A DNA stretch of 11,374 nucleotides from an uncultured Brevinema sp. (GCA_947040475.1 CAMRBT010000034.1:1-11374), one strand, 5' to 3'. Shown: positions 1 through 6,648, counted from the stretch's first letter. Notes: a model not told the origin generated them from the letters alone. Program-made: numbers and translations.

Positions 1-519
1 AGGGAATTCTTGATGTAATTCTAACATGATTTTATCACGCTCTGTTTTTGCCAAAATAGAAGCTGCCGCAATATGAAAACTTTTTTGATCTCCTTTAATA
101 AGAGGGATCACATCAACCTTGGGTAATTCTACAAAAGAAATTTTCATCGCATCAGTCAACAAAATCTGTACATCTATTTTTTTTTGTATTTCTAAAAAAC
201 ATTTTATCATGCCCCATTTTGATGCTTGATAAATATTTAATTCTTGTATTTGAGCAAGAGAAATGATTTCTATATGATAAGCAAGAGCTAAATCTTTTAT
301 CTTAGGAGCTAATAAATCTCTTTTTTTTTCAGAAAGTTTTTTGGAGTCAAAAATTTCTGGGATAATAATGTCCTTTTCAAACAAAACTCCCGCCACTACC
401 AAAGGTCCTGCTAAAGGTCCTCTCCCAGCTTCATCAGTACCAACAAAATAAGCATTACTAGCATTAGTACCCAAACTGTGCTGAACGATCTCTATATCAT
501 TTAAAATAGATAACTGCAT
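1..519 (-). CDS. rnhB: Ribonuclease HII, 5' part (C-terminus beyond window edge)
   Basis: RNase HII cleaves RNA in RNA/DNA hybrids and nicks at single misincorporated ribonucleotides, starting ribonucleotide excision repair in the cytoplasm. The frame is open for 173 codons from an ATG at 519 to the first base of the window. It shows the family signature DEAGRGPLAGP (residues 29-39), the SKKLSEKKR substrate-binding segment (59-67), an ELNIYQAS segment (93-100) and KGDQKSFHIAAASILAKTERD-type sequence (142-162). The four metal-binding acidic residues are D29, E30, D123 and D162. About 25-40 C-terminal residues are missing because of the window edge. The start has only a weak ribosome-binding site (GGGA, 8 nt upstream). 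The gene follows rplS, a common arrangement, but lies just after the rplS terminator. No separate promoter is obvious, so read-through is likely. The family call is secure. Confidence 0.95.
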   Translation of the reverse strand, partial: MQLSILNDIEIVQHSLGTNASNAYFVGTDEAGRGPLAGPLVVAGVLFEKDIIIPEIFDSKKLSEKKRDLLAPKIKDLALAYHIEIISLAQIQELNIYQASKWGMIKCFLEIQKKIDVQILLTDAMKISFVELPKVDVIPLIKGDQKSFHIAAASILAKTERDKIMLELHQEFP

Positions 520-550
520 TATTATATCCCACATTCATAAAATAAATAGT

Positions 551-586
551 AATCAAAAAAATAACGCTGACTATGTCAGCGTTATT
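551..586 (-). terminator. Rho-independent terminator after rplS
   Basis: A perfect 12-bp inverted repeat, AATAACGCTGAC (560-571) and GTCAGCGTTATT (575-586), with a 3-nt loop. Read on the minus strand it is followed at once by six T. It lies 11 nt after the rplS stop codon and before rnhB, so it ends the rpsP-rimM-trmD-rplS transcript and lowers rnhB expression. Confidence 0.93.
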
Positions 587-597
587 ATAATAAAATT

Positions 598-1116
598 TTA
601 TGATTTTACTTGTTTTTTGTTTTCACCTTTTTTGAGTGCTAACTCTTTAAGACGAGCAGCTTTACCAAAGAGTCCTCTCAAGAAGTATAGTTTTGCACGA
701 CGTACTCTTGCACGACGAACAATTTCAACGTGAGCAAGGTATGGTGAATGGTAAGAAAATACACGTTCTACTGAAATACCAGAAGTGACACGACGAACCA
801 TAAAAGTTTTACGGTTCATTCCATGTTTGAAACAAAGAACTACACCTTCATAAACCTGAACTCTTTCTTTTGTTCCTTCAGTAATACGTACGCTTACACG
901 GATAGTATCGCCTACTCCAAACTTTGGAAATTTTTCATCATTGTTAGTTTCTTTGAGTAATTCTAGTTCAATATCATGCATTGTGTTTTTGATTTTTTTG
1001 CTATTGGTAGATTTTTTCTCAACAACAGGAGTTGCTTCAACTACTTCAACCGCTTCAACAGTTTCTACATTTTCTGCAGCTGTTTCATCAGTCGTCTTTT
1101 TTAAATCTTCGGACAT
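598..1116 (-). CDS. rplS: Large-subunit ribosomal protein bL19 with acidic N-terminal extension
   Basis: bL19 sits at the interface of the 30S and 50S subunits and contributes to an intersubunit bridge. The core (about residues 46-165) contains the family signatures FGVGDTIRVSVRI, RVQVYEGVV, TFMVRRVTSGISVERVF, HSPYLAHVEIVRRARVRRAKLYFLR and GKAARLKE. The protein is 172 aa against a usual 115-125. The extra length is a Glu/Val/Thr-rich low-complexity N-terminus (residues 1-45, with an ETVEAVEVVEA run). The long start is preferred: a good Shine-Dalgarno (GGGAG, 1124-1128) lies 7 nt before the ATG at 1116, while the internal Met46 codon (979-981) has only an A-rich stretch upstream. The gene overlaps the end of trmD by 29 nt, suggesting translational coupling. 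It is the last gene of the ribosomal operon and is followed by a strong terminator. Confidence 0.96.
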   Translation of the reverse strand: MSEDLKKTTDETAAENVETVEAVEVVEATPVVEKKSTNSKKIKNTMHDIELELLKETNNDEKFPKFGVGDTIRVSVRITEGTKERVQVYEGVVLCFKHGMNRKTFMVRRVTSGISVERVFSYHSPYLAHVEIVRRARVRRAKLYFLRGLFGKAARLKELALKKGENKKQVKS

Positions 1117-1903
1117 CTCTATTCTCCCGTATTACTCTTTCAAAAGCATTTAATCTTTTTTTTAAAAGTATATTGTGTTTTTTTAGTTTTGTTAACGGAT
1201 TTTTATTTTGAACATTGATCTTACATAAAGGATAATCCCTTAGTAAGTCAGGTCTTCGTAACCAAGTTACGAATAGTTGCTCTAAAAAACGATTATCTTG
1301 TATCAGTTGATGATTCCCAGACCGTAAATACTCAGGAATCTCTTTATTTTCAAATTTAAGAGGTTTAGTATAATGAGGGTATTCCAAAAGACCTTGCTGA
1401 AAAGATTCCTCTTCAACAGCGTCCATTCTCAACACATTACCTGTCATTCTTAATACGGAATCTATGAGAACTAAACTAGCTAATTCTCCTCCGCTTAGCA
1501 CATAATCGCCTATAGAAATTTCTTCATCAACATAGTTATCAATAACTCTTTGATCAAGTCCTTCATAGCGAGAAGCTAAAATAACAAGATGCTTTTTTTG
1601 AGAAAGTTCTTTTGCTTTTTTGCTGCTTAGAGGTGTTCCTCTAGGAGACATATGAATAATATAAGCATCAGAATCTTCTTTTTTTACATCTATGATTGCA
1701 TTAGCTACTACATCTGCTCTAAAGAGCATCCCAGGTCCCGGAGCAACACTTGTATCATCGACTTTTTTATAATCACCCAATCCCCACTCGCGAAGATCTC
1801 GTGATTCAATAGTCATAATATCAGCGGCTCTTTTGATGATCCCATAGGAGAGCGCATCTGTAACCATTTGTGGAAAAAGTGACAAAACTGTTATCTTATC
1901 CAT
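1088..1903 (-). CDS. trmD: tRNA (guanine-N1)-methyltransferase TrmD
   Basis: TrmD methylates G37 of tRNAs with a G at position 36, using S-adenosylmethionine, and prevents +1 frameshifting. It is a SPOUT enzyme with a trefoil knot, active as a homodimer in the cytoplasm. Visible signatures are KITVLSLFPQM at the N-terminus, VDD (48-50), ASRYEGLDQRV, the knot segment EISIGDYVLSGGELA, GLLEYPHYTKP, LRSGNHQLI and TWLRRPDLL. Two positions are unusual. The glycine-rich loop, normally PYGGGPGM, reads SVAPGPGM (residues 52-59). The position of the catalytic Asp169 of the E. coli enzyme (EDSF) is Glu here (EESF). Length is 271 aa against about 230-260, with a basic C-terminal tail overlapping rplS. 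It starts 6 nt after the rimM stop with no strong Shine-Dalgarno, so it is probably translationally coupled to rimM. Confidence 0.96.
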   Translation of the reverse strand: MDKITVLSLFPQMVTDALSYGIIKRAADIMTIESRDLREWGLGDYKKVDDTSVAPGPGMLFRADVVANAIIDVKKEDSDAYIIHMSPRGTPLSSKKAKELSQKKHLVILASRYEGLDQRVIDNYVDEEISIGDYVLSGGELASLVLIDSVLRMTGNVLRMDAVEEESFQQGLLEYPHYTKPLKFENKEIPEYLRSGNHQLIQDNRFLEQLFVTWLRRPDLLRDYPLCKINVQNKNPLTKLKKHNILLKKRLNAFERVIRENRDVRRFKKDD

Positions 1904-1909
1904 AATAAT

Positions 1910-2449
1910 CTATAGCAACTCATCTAAATTTTCAAAAAATACTTTTTTTTCTTCAATAGAAACTGAAGAAACATATCTTTCTGTAAAAGGTATCGCTAAA
2001 TCCTGTTTCGTATGCTCTTGTTTAATAACAAAAAGCTCTTGATTTGCAACTTCGAAAATATTAAAAATAATACCGATTTTTTCGTCTTGATACCAAGCTT
2101 CTAAATCAACAAGATCTGTTATAAAATATTCTCCATCGCTAGGAGATGCTAAACATTCTTTTTTTATAAAAATAGGGACTAAACGCCATGCTTCAGCAAT
2201 AGTACGATCCGTAATGTCCGTAAACACTACTTTCGCATATTCTGGATTTTCTGTGAATTTTAAAGAAGTGAAAGTTAATTCTCTAAACCCAGATTCAAGT
2301 TTTCTATCTTTGACATAGAATTCTTTTACATTTTGTAAGTCTGTCAATTCATCGATATAGAATAAAACTTTTAATTCACCTTTCACACCAAAAGGTTTTA
2401 AAATTCTACCTATCTCGACTAAATTATTAGACATTTCTGTTGAAGACAT
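1910..2449 (-). CDS. rimM: Ribosome maturation factor RimM
   Basis: RimM binds ribosomal protein uS19 and helps assemble the 30S head. Two domains are visible in the 179-aa product: the N-terminal RimM domain starting VEIGRILKPFGVKGELKV and including an AEAWRLVPIFI segment, and a C-terminal PRC-barrel domain (DGEYFITDLVDLEAW, KIGIIFNIFEVANQELFVIK, AIPFTERYVSSV, KKVFFENLDELL). The frame stays open upstream to 2533, but that would add 28 residues unlike RimM and overlap rpsP by 73 nt. The ATG at 2449 has a GGAG (2455-2458) 5 nt upstream and lies 11 nt after the rpsP stop, so it is the chosen start. A further Met at 2434 is possible but lacks a comparable site. The gene lies between rpsP and trmD as in enterobacteria. 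Confidence 0.94.
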   Translation of the reverse strand: MSSTEMSNNLVEIGRILKPFGVKGELKVLFYIDELTDLQNVKEFYVKDRKLESGFRELTFTSLKFTENPEYAKVVFTDITDRTIAEAWRLVPIFIKKECLASPSDGEYFITDLVDLEAWYQDEKIGIIFNIFEVANQELFVIKQEHTKQDLAIPFTERYVSSVSIEEKKVFFENLDELL

Positions 2450-2460
2450 TAAATCTCCAA

Positions 2461-2706
2461 CTAAACAGCAACTCTTGCTTTTGAAACAAGCTGTTTGACT
2501 GTTTGTGATGGGATTGCACCCATTTTTATCCATTCATCAAAACGTGTAACGTTTATTAGAATTTGATCTGAGCTTTCTATAGGTCTATATGTACCTAAAC
2601 TCTCTATATAAGCACCATCACGTGCATTTCTAGAATGTGCTACGACGACACGATAGTAAGGAGCTTTCTTCTTACCTAAACGCATTAAACGAATGTTTGT
2701 TGACAC
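2461..2706 (-). CDS. rpsP: Small-subunit ribosomal protein bS16, GTG start
   Basis: bS16 is an early 30S assembly protein that binds the 5' and central domains of 16S rRNA. The 81-aa product matches the family along its length: NIRLMRLGKKKAPYYRVVVAHSRNARDGAYIESLGTYRPIE at the N-terminal side and a DEWIKMGAIPSQTVKQLVSKA helix near the C-terminus. The start codon is GTG (2704-2706), supported by an excellent Shine-Dalgarno (GGAGGG, 2712-2717) at 5-6 nt. The next Met (residue 8) lies inside the conserved beta strand and would remove essential sequence. It is the first gene of the rpsP-rimM-trmD-rplS operon, with a near-consensus promoter about 30 nt upstream. Confidence 0.97.
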   Translation of the reverse strand: MSTNIRLMRLGKKKAPYYRVVVAHSRNARDGAYIESLGTYRPIESSDQILINVTRFDEWIKMGAIPSQTVKQLVSKARVAV

Positions 2707-2711
2707 AAGTG

Positions 2712-2717
2712 CCCTCC
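2712..2717 (-). promoter_or_regulatory. Strong ribosome-binding site deciding the rpsP GTG start
   Basis: GGAGGG read on the minus strand, 5 nt before the GTG at 2706. It is the best Shine-Dalgarno in the window, and it settles the non-ATG start of rpsP. Confidence 0.85.
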
Positions 2718-2739
2718 AAAAAAAATTATCACTTCAAGT

Positions 2740-2768
2740 ATTCTAATACATTTACACGGTTTTGTCAA
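2740..2768 (-). promoter_or_regulatory. Sigma-70-type promoter of the rpsP operon
   Basis: A perfect -35 box TTGACA (2763-2768), a 17-nt spacer and a -10 box TAGAAT (2740-2745), read on the minus strand. Predicted transcription start is near 2733, giving a leader of about 27 nt ahead of rpsP. The rest of the 147-nt gap between mutY and rpsP shows no convincing terminator, so some read-through from the mutY operon is possible. Confidence 0.85.
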
Positions 2769-2853
2769 TGCTTTTTGAAAATATAATTAAACACTATTTT
2801 AGGAAATTTGTATTATTTAATAATTTTTATAGAAATCTCTCTGCGAGAAATCT

Positions 2854-3837
2854 CTATATAAGAAACTTATTTGTAAGATATTTCTTACAAGGAGAAACTA
2901 GTGCATATTTTTCTAAAAAATTATTTTTATCTATCCATACATCATCTTGTAACGATACATATTCAGCTTCATCAACCAAACAAAATACTCTTTCTACCTT
3001 ATTATTGGATATTTTATAACTCACTCTCTCTATTTCTTTTCCTATTTTTGTATTCATTATAGGAAAATCATACAAACCTCTACGTCTTGTACCTGAGATT
3101 ATTTTAGAAATAAGATATTGATCTTGTTTTTTTATTACTAAAGCATATTCAGTAATCGCTTCAATTTTTGATTTGATTTTATCACCAGGGAATTTTAGTG
3201 GTTCTCCTGATTCGTACGCCTTACAAGAAGACACTAAAGGACAATCTTCACATTTTACAGATCTAACGCCACAAACTAAAGCTCCTAGCTCCATAATAGC
3301 CTGATTCCAAGCCCAAACATCTTTTTCAAGCACATTTTCTATTAATACCTGAGCATTTGCTCTTAATATTTGTTCAAAGTCTTTATCTTGCCTATCTAGG
3401 GTAAAAAAACGTCCCAACACTCTATCAACATTCGTGTCTATCAAAGACACAGGCTTGTTAAAAGCGATAGAGCTCACCGCCCCCGCTGTATAAGGGCCTA
3501 TCCCTGGAAGTTTTTTTAGCTCTTCAAATTCAGCAGGGAAGTTTTCTTCCTTTTGTAGTAATTGAGCTGTTTTTAGAATGTTTTTTGCTCTTGAATAATA
3601 TCCCAACCCTGCCCAAAGTAATAATACTTCATCTTCATTCGCCTTAGATAATTTTTCTAAACTAGGGAATTTATCCATAAAACGTAAATAAAATTCTATT
3701 ACGGTAGCGACCGTAGTTTGTTGTAGCATAATTTCAGAGATCCAAACTCTATAAGGAGTGGGATTTTCTCGCCAAGGCATCTCTCTTTTATTAGAATAAA
3801 ACCACTCTAATAATAATTTTTGTGTATTTTTATTCAT
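2854..3837 (-). CDS. mutY: A/G-specific adenine DNA glycosylase MutY
   Basis: MutY removes adenine mispaired with 8-oxoguanine, preventing G-to-T mutations from oxidised DNA. The 327-aa product has the helix-hairpin-helix glycosylase core (about 1-220): catalytic Glu35 in EIMLQQT, WAGLGYYSRAKN (75-86), the hairpin LPGIGPYTAGAV (110-121) and catalytic Asp134 in LIDTNVDRV. The [4Fe-4S] ligands C189, C196, C199 and C205 have the exact C-X6-C-X2-C-X5-C spacing. A C-terminal NUDIX-like domain (about 228-327, with RRGLYDFP) would recognise 8-oxoG and is slightly short. The gene starts 3 nt after the TPR gene, with a poor Shine-Dalgarno, so it is likely coupled to it. It is the last gene of a three-gene operon with the HD hydrolase. 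MutY is favoured over endonuclease III because of MLQQT and the C-terminal domain. Confidence 0.96.
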   Translation of the reverse strand: MNKNTQKLLLEWFYSNKREMPWRENPTPYRVWISEIMLQQTTVATVIEFYLRFMDKFPSLEKLSKANEDEVLLLWAGLGYYSRAKNILKTAQLLQKEENFPAEFEELKKLPGIGPYTAGAVSSIAFNKPVSLIDTNVDRVLGRFFTLDRQDKDFEQILRANAQVLIENVLEKDVWAWNQAIMELGALVCGVRSVKCEDCPLVSSCKAYESGEPLKFPGDKIKSKIEAITEYALVIKKQDQYLISKIISGTRRRGLYDFPIMNTKIGKEIERVSYKISNNKVERVFCLVDEAEYVSLQDDVWIDKNNFLEKYALVSPCKKYLTNKFLI

Positions 3838-3840
3838 AAA

Positions 3841-5268
3841 TTATCTTGATCTTTCCGCATCACATCGTGTTTTTTCTGTAATAATTTGATCATCTTTTGG
3901 AGCTAATTTAACTGCTTCTGTAAAACATTTATCAGATTCCACATAATCTTTTGTATCATGAAAAAATAAAGCTGCCTGCAACCAAACATCAGGATTGAGA
4001 GGATCTTTTTCTAGAGATTTTTCAAATAAAGTTCTTGCTTCGTAGATTTTACCCTGATTTTTAAGAATACTTCCTAATAAACTCAGTCCTTCTCCATGAT
4101 CAGGATCTTGTTCTATCAATGCTGAGACCCATAACTGAGCCTCTTCATTTTTATCCCAATCAAAAAGCATTGCTGCATAATGATAGCGTAACATAGGATC
4201 GTTAGCATTGTCCACTAGTGCCGCTTCAAAGATCGCTCGACTTTCTTCGTATTTTTCCATATCTGCATAGGTAACAGCTAGCAAAGTAGTTGATTCAACG
4301 CTATTAGGCTCTAATTCCAAAGATTTTTTTAACATTTCTACGGCAGCTTCTAAACGATCTGCCTCTGCAAGTACAGACGCCAACTGAAAATAAGCCTGAG
4401 CATAATCAGGATAGCTATTTACTAATGTCTGAGCACTATGAATTGCCTCTTCAAATTTACCATCTCTGACTAATAAATTAGAGTATGTTTGTAAAGCTAT
4501 CATATCGGCTGGATTTATTGCTAGGATACGTTTGAGAATAGCCTCAGATTTAGAAAACTCGCCTTTTCTGATTAAGAGTAAGACATAATTGTTCAAAACA
4601 GGTAAATCACTAGGATCTTGTATTAAGGCCTTATCATAAAACCATTCTGCTTCTTCTATACGATCCAACAAAAATAATAAATTAGCATAATTAAATTCTA
4701 CACTAACATCAGATCCTAATTCTTCATTTTCGAGTAGAGCTTTTTTGAAAAATTCTTCAGCCTCATCAAAACGCCCTAAATCTGCTAATAACAAAGCATA
4801 ATTATTATAAATAAAAGGATCTTCGGGAATTTGTTTCATCATAAATCGGTAATACCATTCTGCAGATCTGAATTTACTTTGTTCGGCAAGCTCATTAGCT
4901 TTGTCCATTAATCTTTCGGAGGCGAGCATTTCTTGATCTAAAAATTTAATGAATTGTCTGTCTGCTGATTCAAAATCGCCAATCTCCACACAAAAAGTCC
5001 CATATCTAAAATTCAAATTAGAATTGTCTTTTTCTAAATGTAACAATCTATTATAGATTAATTTTGTTTCTTTATAACGACCTTGCTCTTGCAAAAAGCT
5101 AGCATAGTTAGATAATGCTGTTGTGTGTTCTCCATCGACAGTGAGAATTTTTTGATATATTTGTTCTGCAAATTCACTATCAGAATGAGAAATTTTATCA
5201 GCATATTCACCCCACATGGAGATGTCGTCATCTTCTATCATTTCTAAGGTTTTTTTATTAAATTCCAT
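3841..5268 (-). CDS. TPR-repeat protein, function unknown
   Basis: A 475-aa protein built almost wholly of tetratricopeptide repeats, about eleven or twelve in tandem from residue 20 to the C-terminus. Clear copies include NNYALLLADLGRFDEAEEFFKKAL, NYANLLFLLDRIEEAEWFYDKAL, TYSNLLVRDGKFEEAIHSAQTL, QLASVLAEADRLEAAVEMLKKSLELEP and LLGSILKNQGKIYEARTLFEKSLEKDP. Such solenoids serve as protein-binding scaffolds. No signal peptide, membrane segment or catalytic domain is seen, so it is probably cytoplasmic. It is acidic and poor in cysteine. The start at 5268 has a GAGGG about 10 nt upstream. It lies 19 nt after the HD hydrolase and 3 nt before mutY, so it is co-transcribed with both. It might bind one of them, but nothing in the sequence names a partner. 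Confidence 0.9.
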   Translation of the reverse strand: MEFNKKTLEMIEDDDISMWGEYADKISHSDSEFAEQIYQKILTVDGEHTTALSNYASFLQEQGRYKETKLIYNRLLHLEKDNSNLNFRYGTFCVEIGDFESADRQFIKFLDQEMLASERLMDKANELAEQSKFRSAEWYYRFMMKQIPEDPFIYNNYALLLADLGRFDEAEEFFKKALLENEELGSDVSVEFNYANLLFLLDRIEEAEWFYDKALIQDPSDLPVLNNYVLLLIRKGEFSKSEAILKRILAINPADMIALQTYSNLLVRDGKFEEAIHSAQTLVNSYPDYAQAYFQLASVLAEADRLEAAVEMLKKSLELEPNSVESTTLLAVTYADMEKYEESRAIFEAALVDNANDPMLRYHYAAMLFDWDKNEEAQLWVSALIEQDPDHGEGLSLLGSILKNQGKIYEARTLFEKSLEKDPLNPDVWLQAALFFHDTKDYVESDKCFTEAVKLAPKDDQIITEKTRCDAERSR

Positions 5269-5287
5269 TGTTATCTATCCCTCTTGC

Positions 5288-6535
5288 TTATTTAAAATCT
5301 AAAAATAGTGATTTTAAATCTAATCCTGCTATTTGTTTTTGGCTGTATGTTTCTCTGATTCTTTCTTTTGCATTAATAAAATCAGAAGATGTTGCTCCAT
5401 TACAAAGAGCCATATCCGCTTCTATGTAGGCTGCTAAATGATCGGATAAACGAACAATAGTACCATCTCTTGGATTAAATTTATCTTTGTTGTATTCTGC
5501 CATAATTCCATTTTTATGTTCGGTGATCTCTTCATTTTGAATAGTAAGATCTGTGAATTCTTCATCGATAAAATAAAACATCTCGGCTCTTAATTTTTCG
5601 GGTATGAGCATTTTAAATTTTCTATCCATCTCTTCATGTTCTATTTCTTTAAGAAGATTTCCCAAACCAGGAATATTTGTTTTTAAAGGTGAAATAACAT
5701 CTCTCGTAAACACTTCAGGAAGATCGTGAAAAATCCCTGTAAAAAAATTATTATAAATACGTTTAGGACATGCGTCCGATAATAATGAGAAAAAATAACT
5801 TAATATCCCTACATAAAAAGAATGTCCCAATACAGAAGTTTGTGGCTCTCTATGTAATTGTGCCCAACGCACTTGGAAACGCATTTGACCAAACATTTTT
5901 ACTAGTTGAGAATAAGAAGAGTAATTTTCGTTAGTAAACAGATCTGTTCTATTTTCTTCTCTAATATGTTTCGTTTCTAATTTTGCGATTAAATGTCTAC
6001 GAAGTTCTATATGTTTGTTTTTTAGAAGCTCCATATCATTAGAAAGCTCATCCATCCCAAAACCATCAGGATTGGCAGATTTTAACAAATCAAATTCCCA
6101 AAGTGTTGCATCAGCACGGGCAATATCAATAATCTGTCTTGTTAGAGTATTTGCATTTTCGTAAGGATGATCGCACCAATGAGTAAATCTATTAATAAAT
6201 TCTCTTGGTAGTCCATCCAAATAAGGAAGCATTGTTTCTTTTACGAAAGTCCTCAAAGCCTTATATTGAATATCATTTGATTTTATTTTTTTAAATACTG
6301 TGGGTTTAATATCTGTAACGACGATCCTTTCTAAATAGCGAAACACATACTGCTCTATAAGATCCTGCATATCGATATCTTCTTCATCTTCAACAGATCT
6401 AGCCAAAAAATAAGCTAAACTAATAGAGTGTGCTTGTTTATCAGCTTCTACTAATTCTGTGGGTCTTAGCTGATCATTCCAACGTTGCATTGTAAATCCA
6501 TCAAATAATTTTACAATCAAACTTTTACGTATCAT
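5288..6535 (-). CDS. HD-domain phosphohydrolase, YfbR-like, with a degenerate second HD copy
   Basis: The C-terminal half (about 215-415) resembles YfbR-type 5'-deoxynucleotidases. It keeps the HD-superfamily metal ligands H238 (SVLGHSF), H270-D271 with E274 (FHDLPEVFTRDVISPLK) and D365 (RLSDHLAA), plus the RW ahead of the first His. The expected reaction is hydrolysis of a nucleoside monophosphate, but the substrate cannot be read from the sequence. The N-terminal half (1-165) looks like a second copy: RW (18-19), H36, TDIKP (74-78) and D142 align with the C-terminal landmarks. The HD doublet is RY (66-67) there, so that half should not bind metal normally. Length is 415 aa, about twice YfbR. 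The start has AGGAG 5 nt upstream. It is the first gene of the operon with the TPR protein and mutY. A role in nucleotide-pool cleaning beside MutY is inference only. Confidence 0.82.
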   Translation of the reverse strand: MIRKSLIVKLFDGFTMQRWNDQLRPTELVEADKQAHSISLAYFLARSVEDEEDIDMQDLIEQYVFRYLERIVVTDIKPTVFKKIKSNDIQYKALRTFVKETMLPYLDGLPREFINRFTHWCDHPYENANTLTRQIIDIARADATLWEFDLLKSANPDGFGMDELSNDMELLKNKHIELRRHLIAKLETKHIREENRTDLFTNENYSSYSQLVKMFGQMRFQVRWAQLHREPQTSVLGHSFYVGILSYFFSLLSDACPKRIYNNFFTGIFHDLPEVFTRDVISPLKTNIPGLGNLLKEIEHEEMDRKFKMLIPEKLRAEMFYFIDEEFTDLTIQNEEITEHKNGIMAEYNKDKFNPRDGTIVRLSDHLAAYIEADMALCNGATSSDFINAKERIRETYSQKQIAGLDLKSLFLDFK

Positions 6536-6557
6536 GATAACTCCTATACCAATCTAT

Positions 6558-6600
6558 AAAAAACAATTTATAGTTTATAGTATAAAATAAATTGTTTTTT
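6558..6600. repeat. Nested inverted repeat over the HD-operon -10 box (possible operator)
   Basis: Perfect 13-bp arms AAAAAACAATTTA (6558-6570) and TAAATTGTTTTTT (6588-6600), enclosing a second palindrome TTTATAGTATAAA (6574-6586). The -10 box of the minus-strand promoter (6579-6584) lies inside the inner palindrome. Because the transcription start is predicted near 6572, most of the structure is not transcribed, so a DNA-binding site is more likely than an RNA hairpin. The AT richness makes chance similarity possible. Confidence 0.5.
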
Positions 6601-6607
6601 ATTGCAA
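6579..6607 (-). promoter_or_regulatory. Promoter of the HD-TPR-mutY operon
   Basis: On the minus strand, -35 TTGCAA (6602-6607), 17-nt spacer and -10 TATACT (6579-6584). The leader to the ATG at 6535 would be about 37 nt and ends with the AGGAG ribosome-binding site. The -35 is only a partial match; the -10 and spacing are good. Confidence 0.6.
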
Positions 6608-6621
6608 AGATCAAGCCTTTA

Positions 6622-6647
6622 ATATTACAAATTTATAGATGTAATAT
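6622..6647. repeat. Inverted repeat upstream of the lipoprotein promoter (possible operator)
   Basis: Two perfect 8-bp arms, ATATTACA (6622-6629) and TGTAATAT (6640-6647), separated by 10 bp, so half-sites recur every 18 bp. The right arm ends one base before the -35 box of the lipoprotein promoter, a typical position for a dimeric regulator. No specific regulator family is recognised. Confidence 0.45.
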
Positions 6648-6648
6648 A

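Noticed and set aside
521..526. TATAAT just before the rnhB start codon (minus strand)
   Set aside because: It lies 1-2 nt from the ATG, leaving no room for a transcript start and leader; more likely AT-rich chance.
941..1153. Plus-strand open frame of 70 codons rich in Ser and Thr
   Set aside because: It is antisense to the low-complexity N-terminus of rplS and the end of trmD; the Ser/Thr bias is just the mirror of Glu/Val codons.
2780..2853. Possible terminator after mutY
   Set aside because: Only weak AT-rich or 7-bp stems without a T tract are seen, so no terminator is called.
2762..3019. Plus-strand open frame of 85 codons
   Set aside because: It lies mostly antisense to mutY, has no ribosome-binding site, overlaps the rpsP promoter and encodes a composition-biased peptide without recognisable features.
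6558..6600. Terminator reading of the 13-bp inverted repeat with a T tract
   Set aside because: No plus-strand gene lies upstream, the loop is 17 nt and the stem is nearly all A/T; an operator or chance palindrome fits better.
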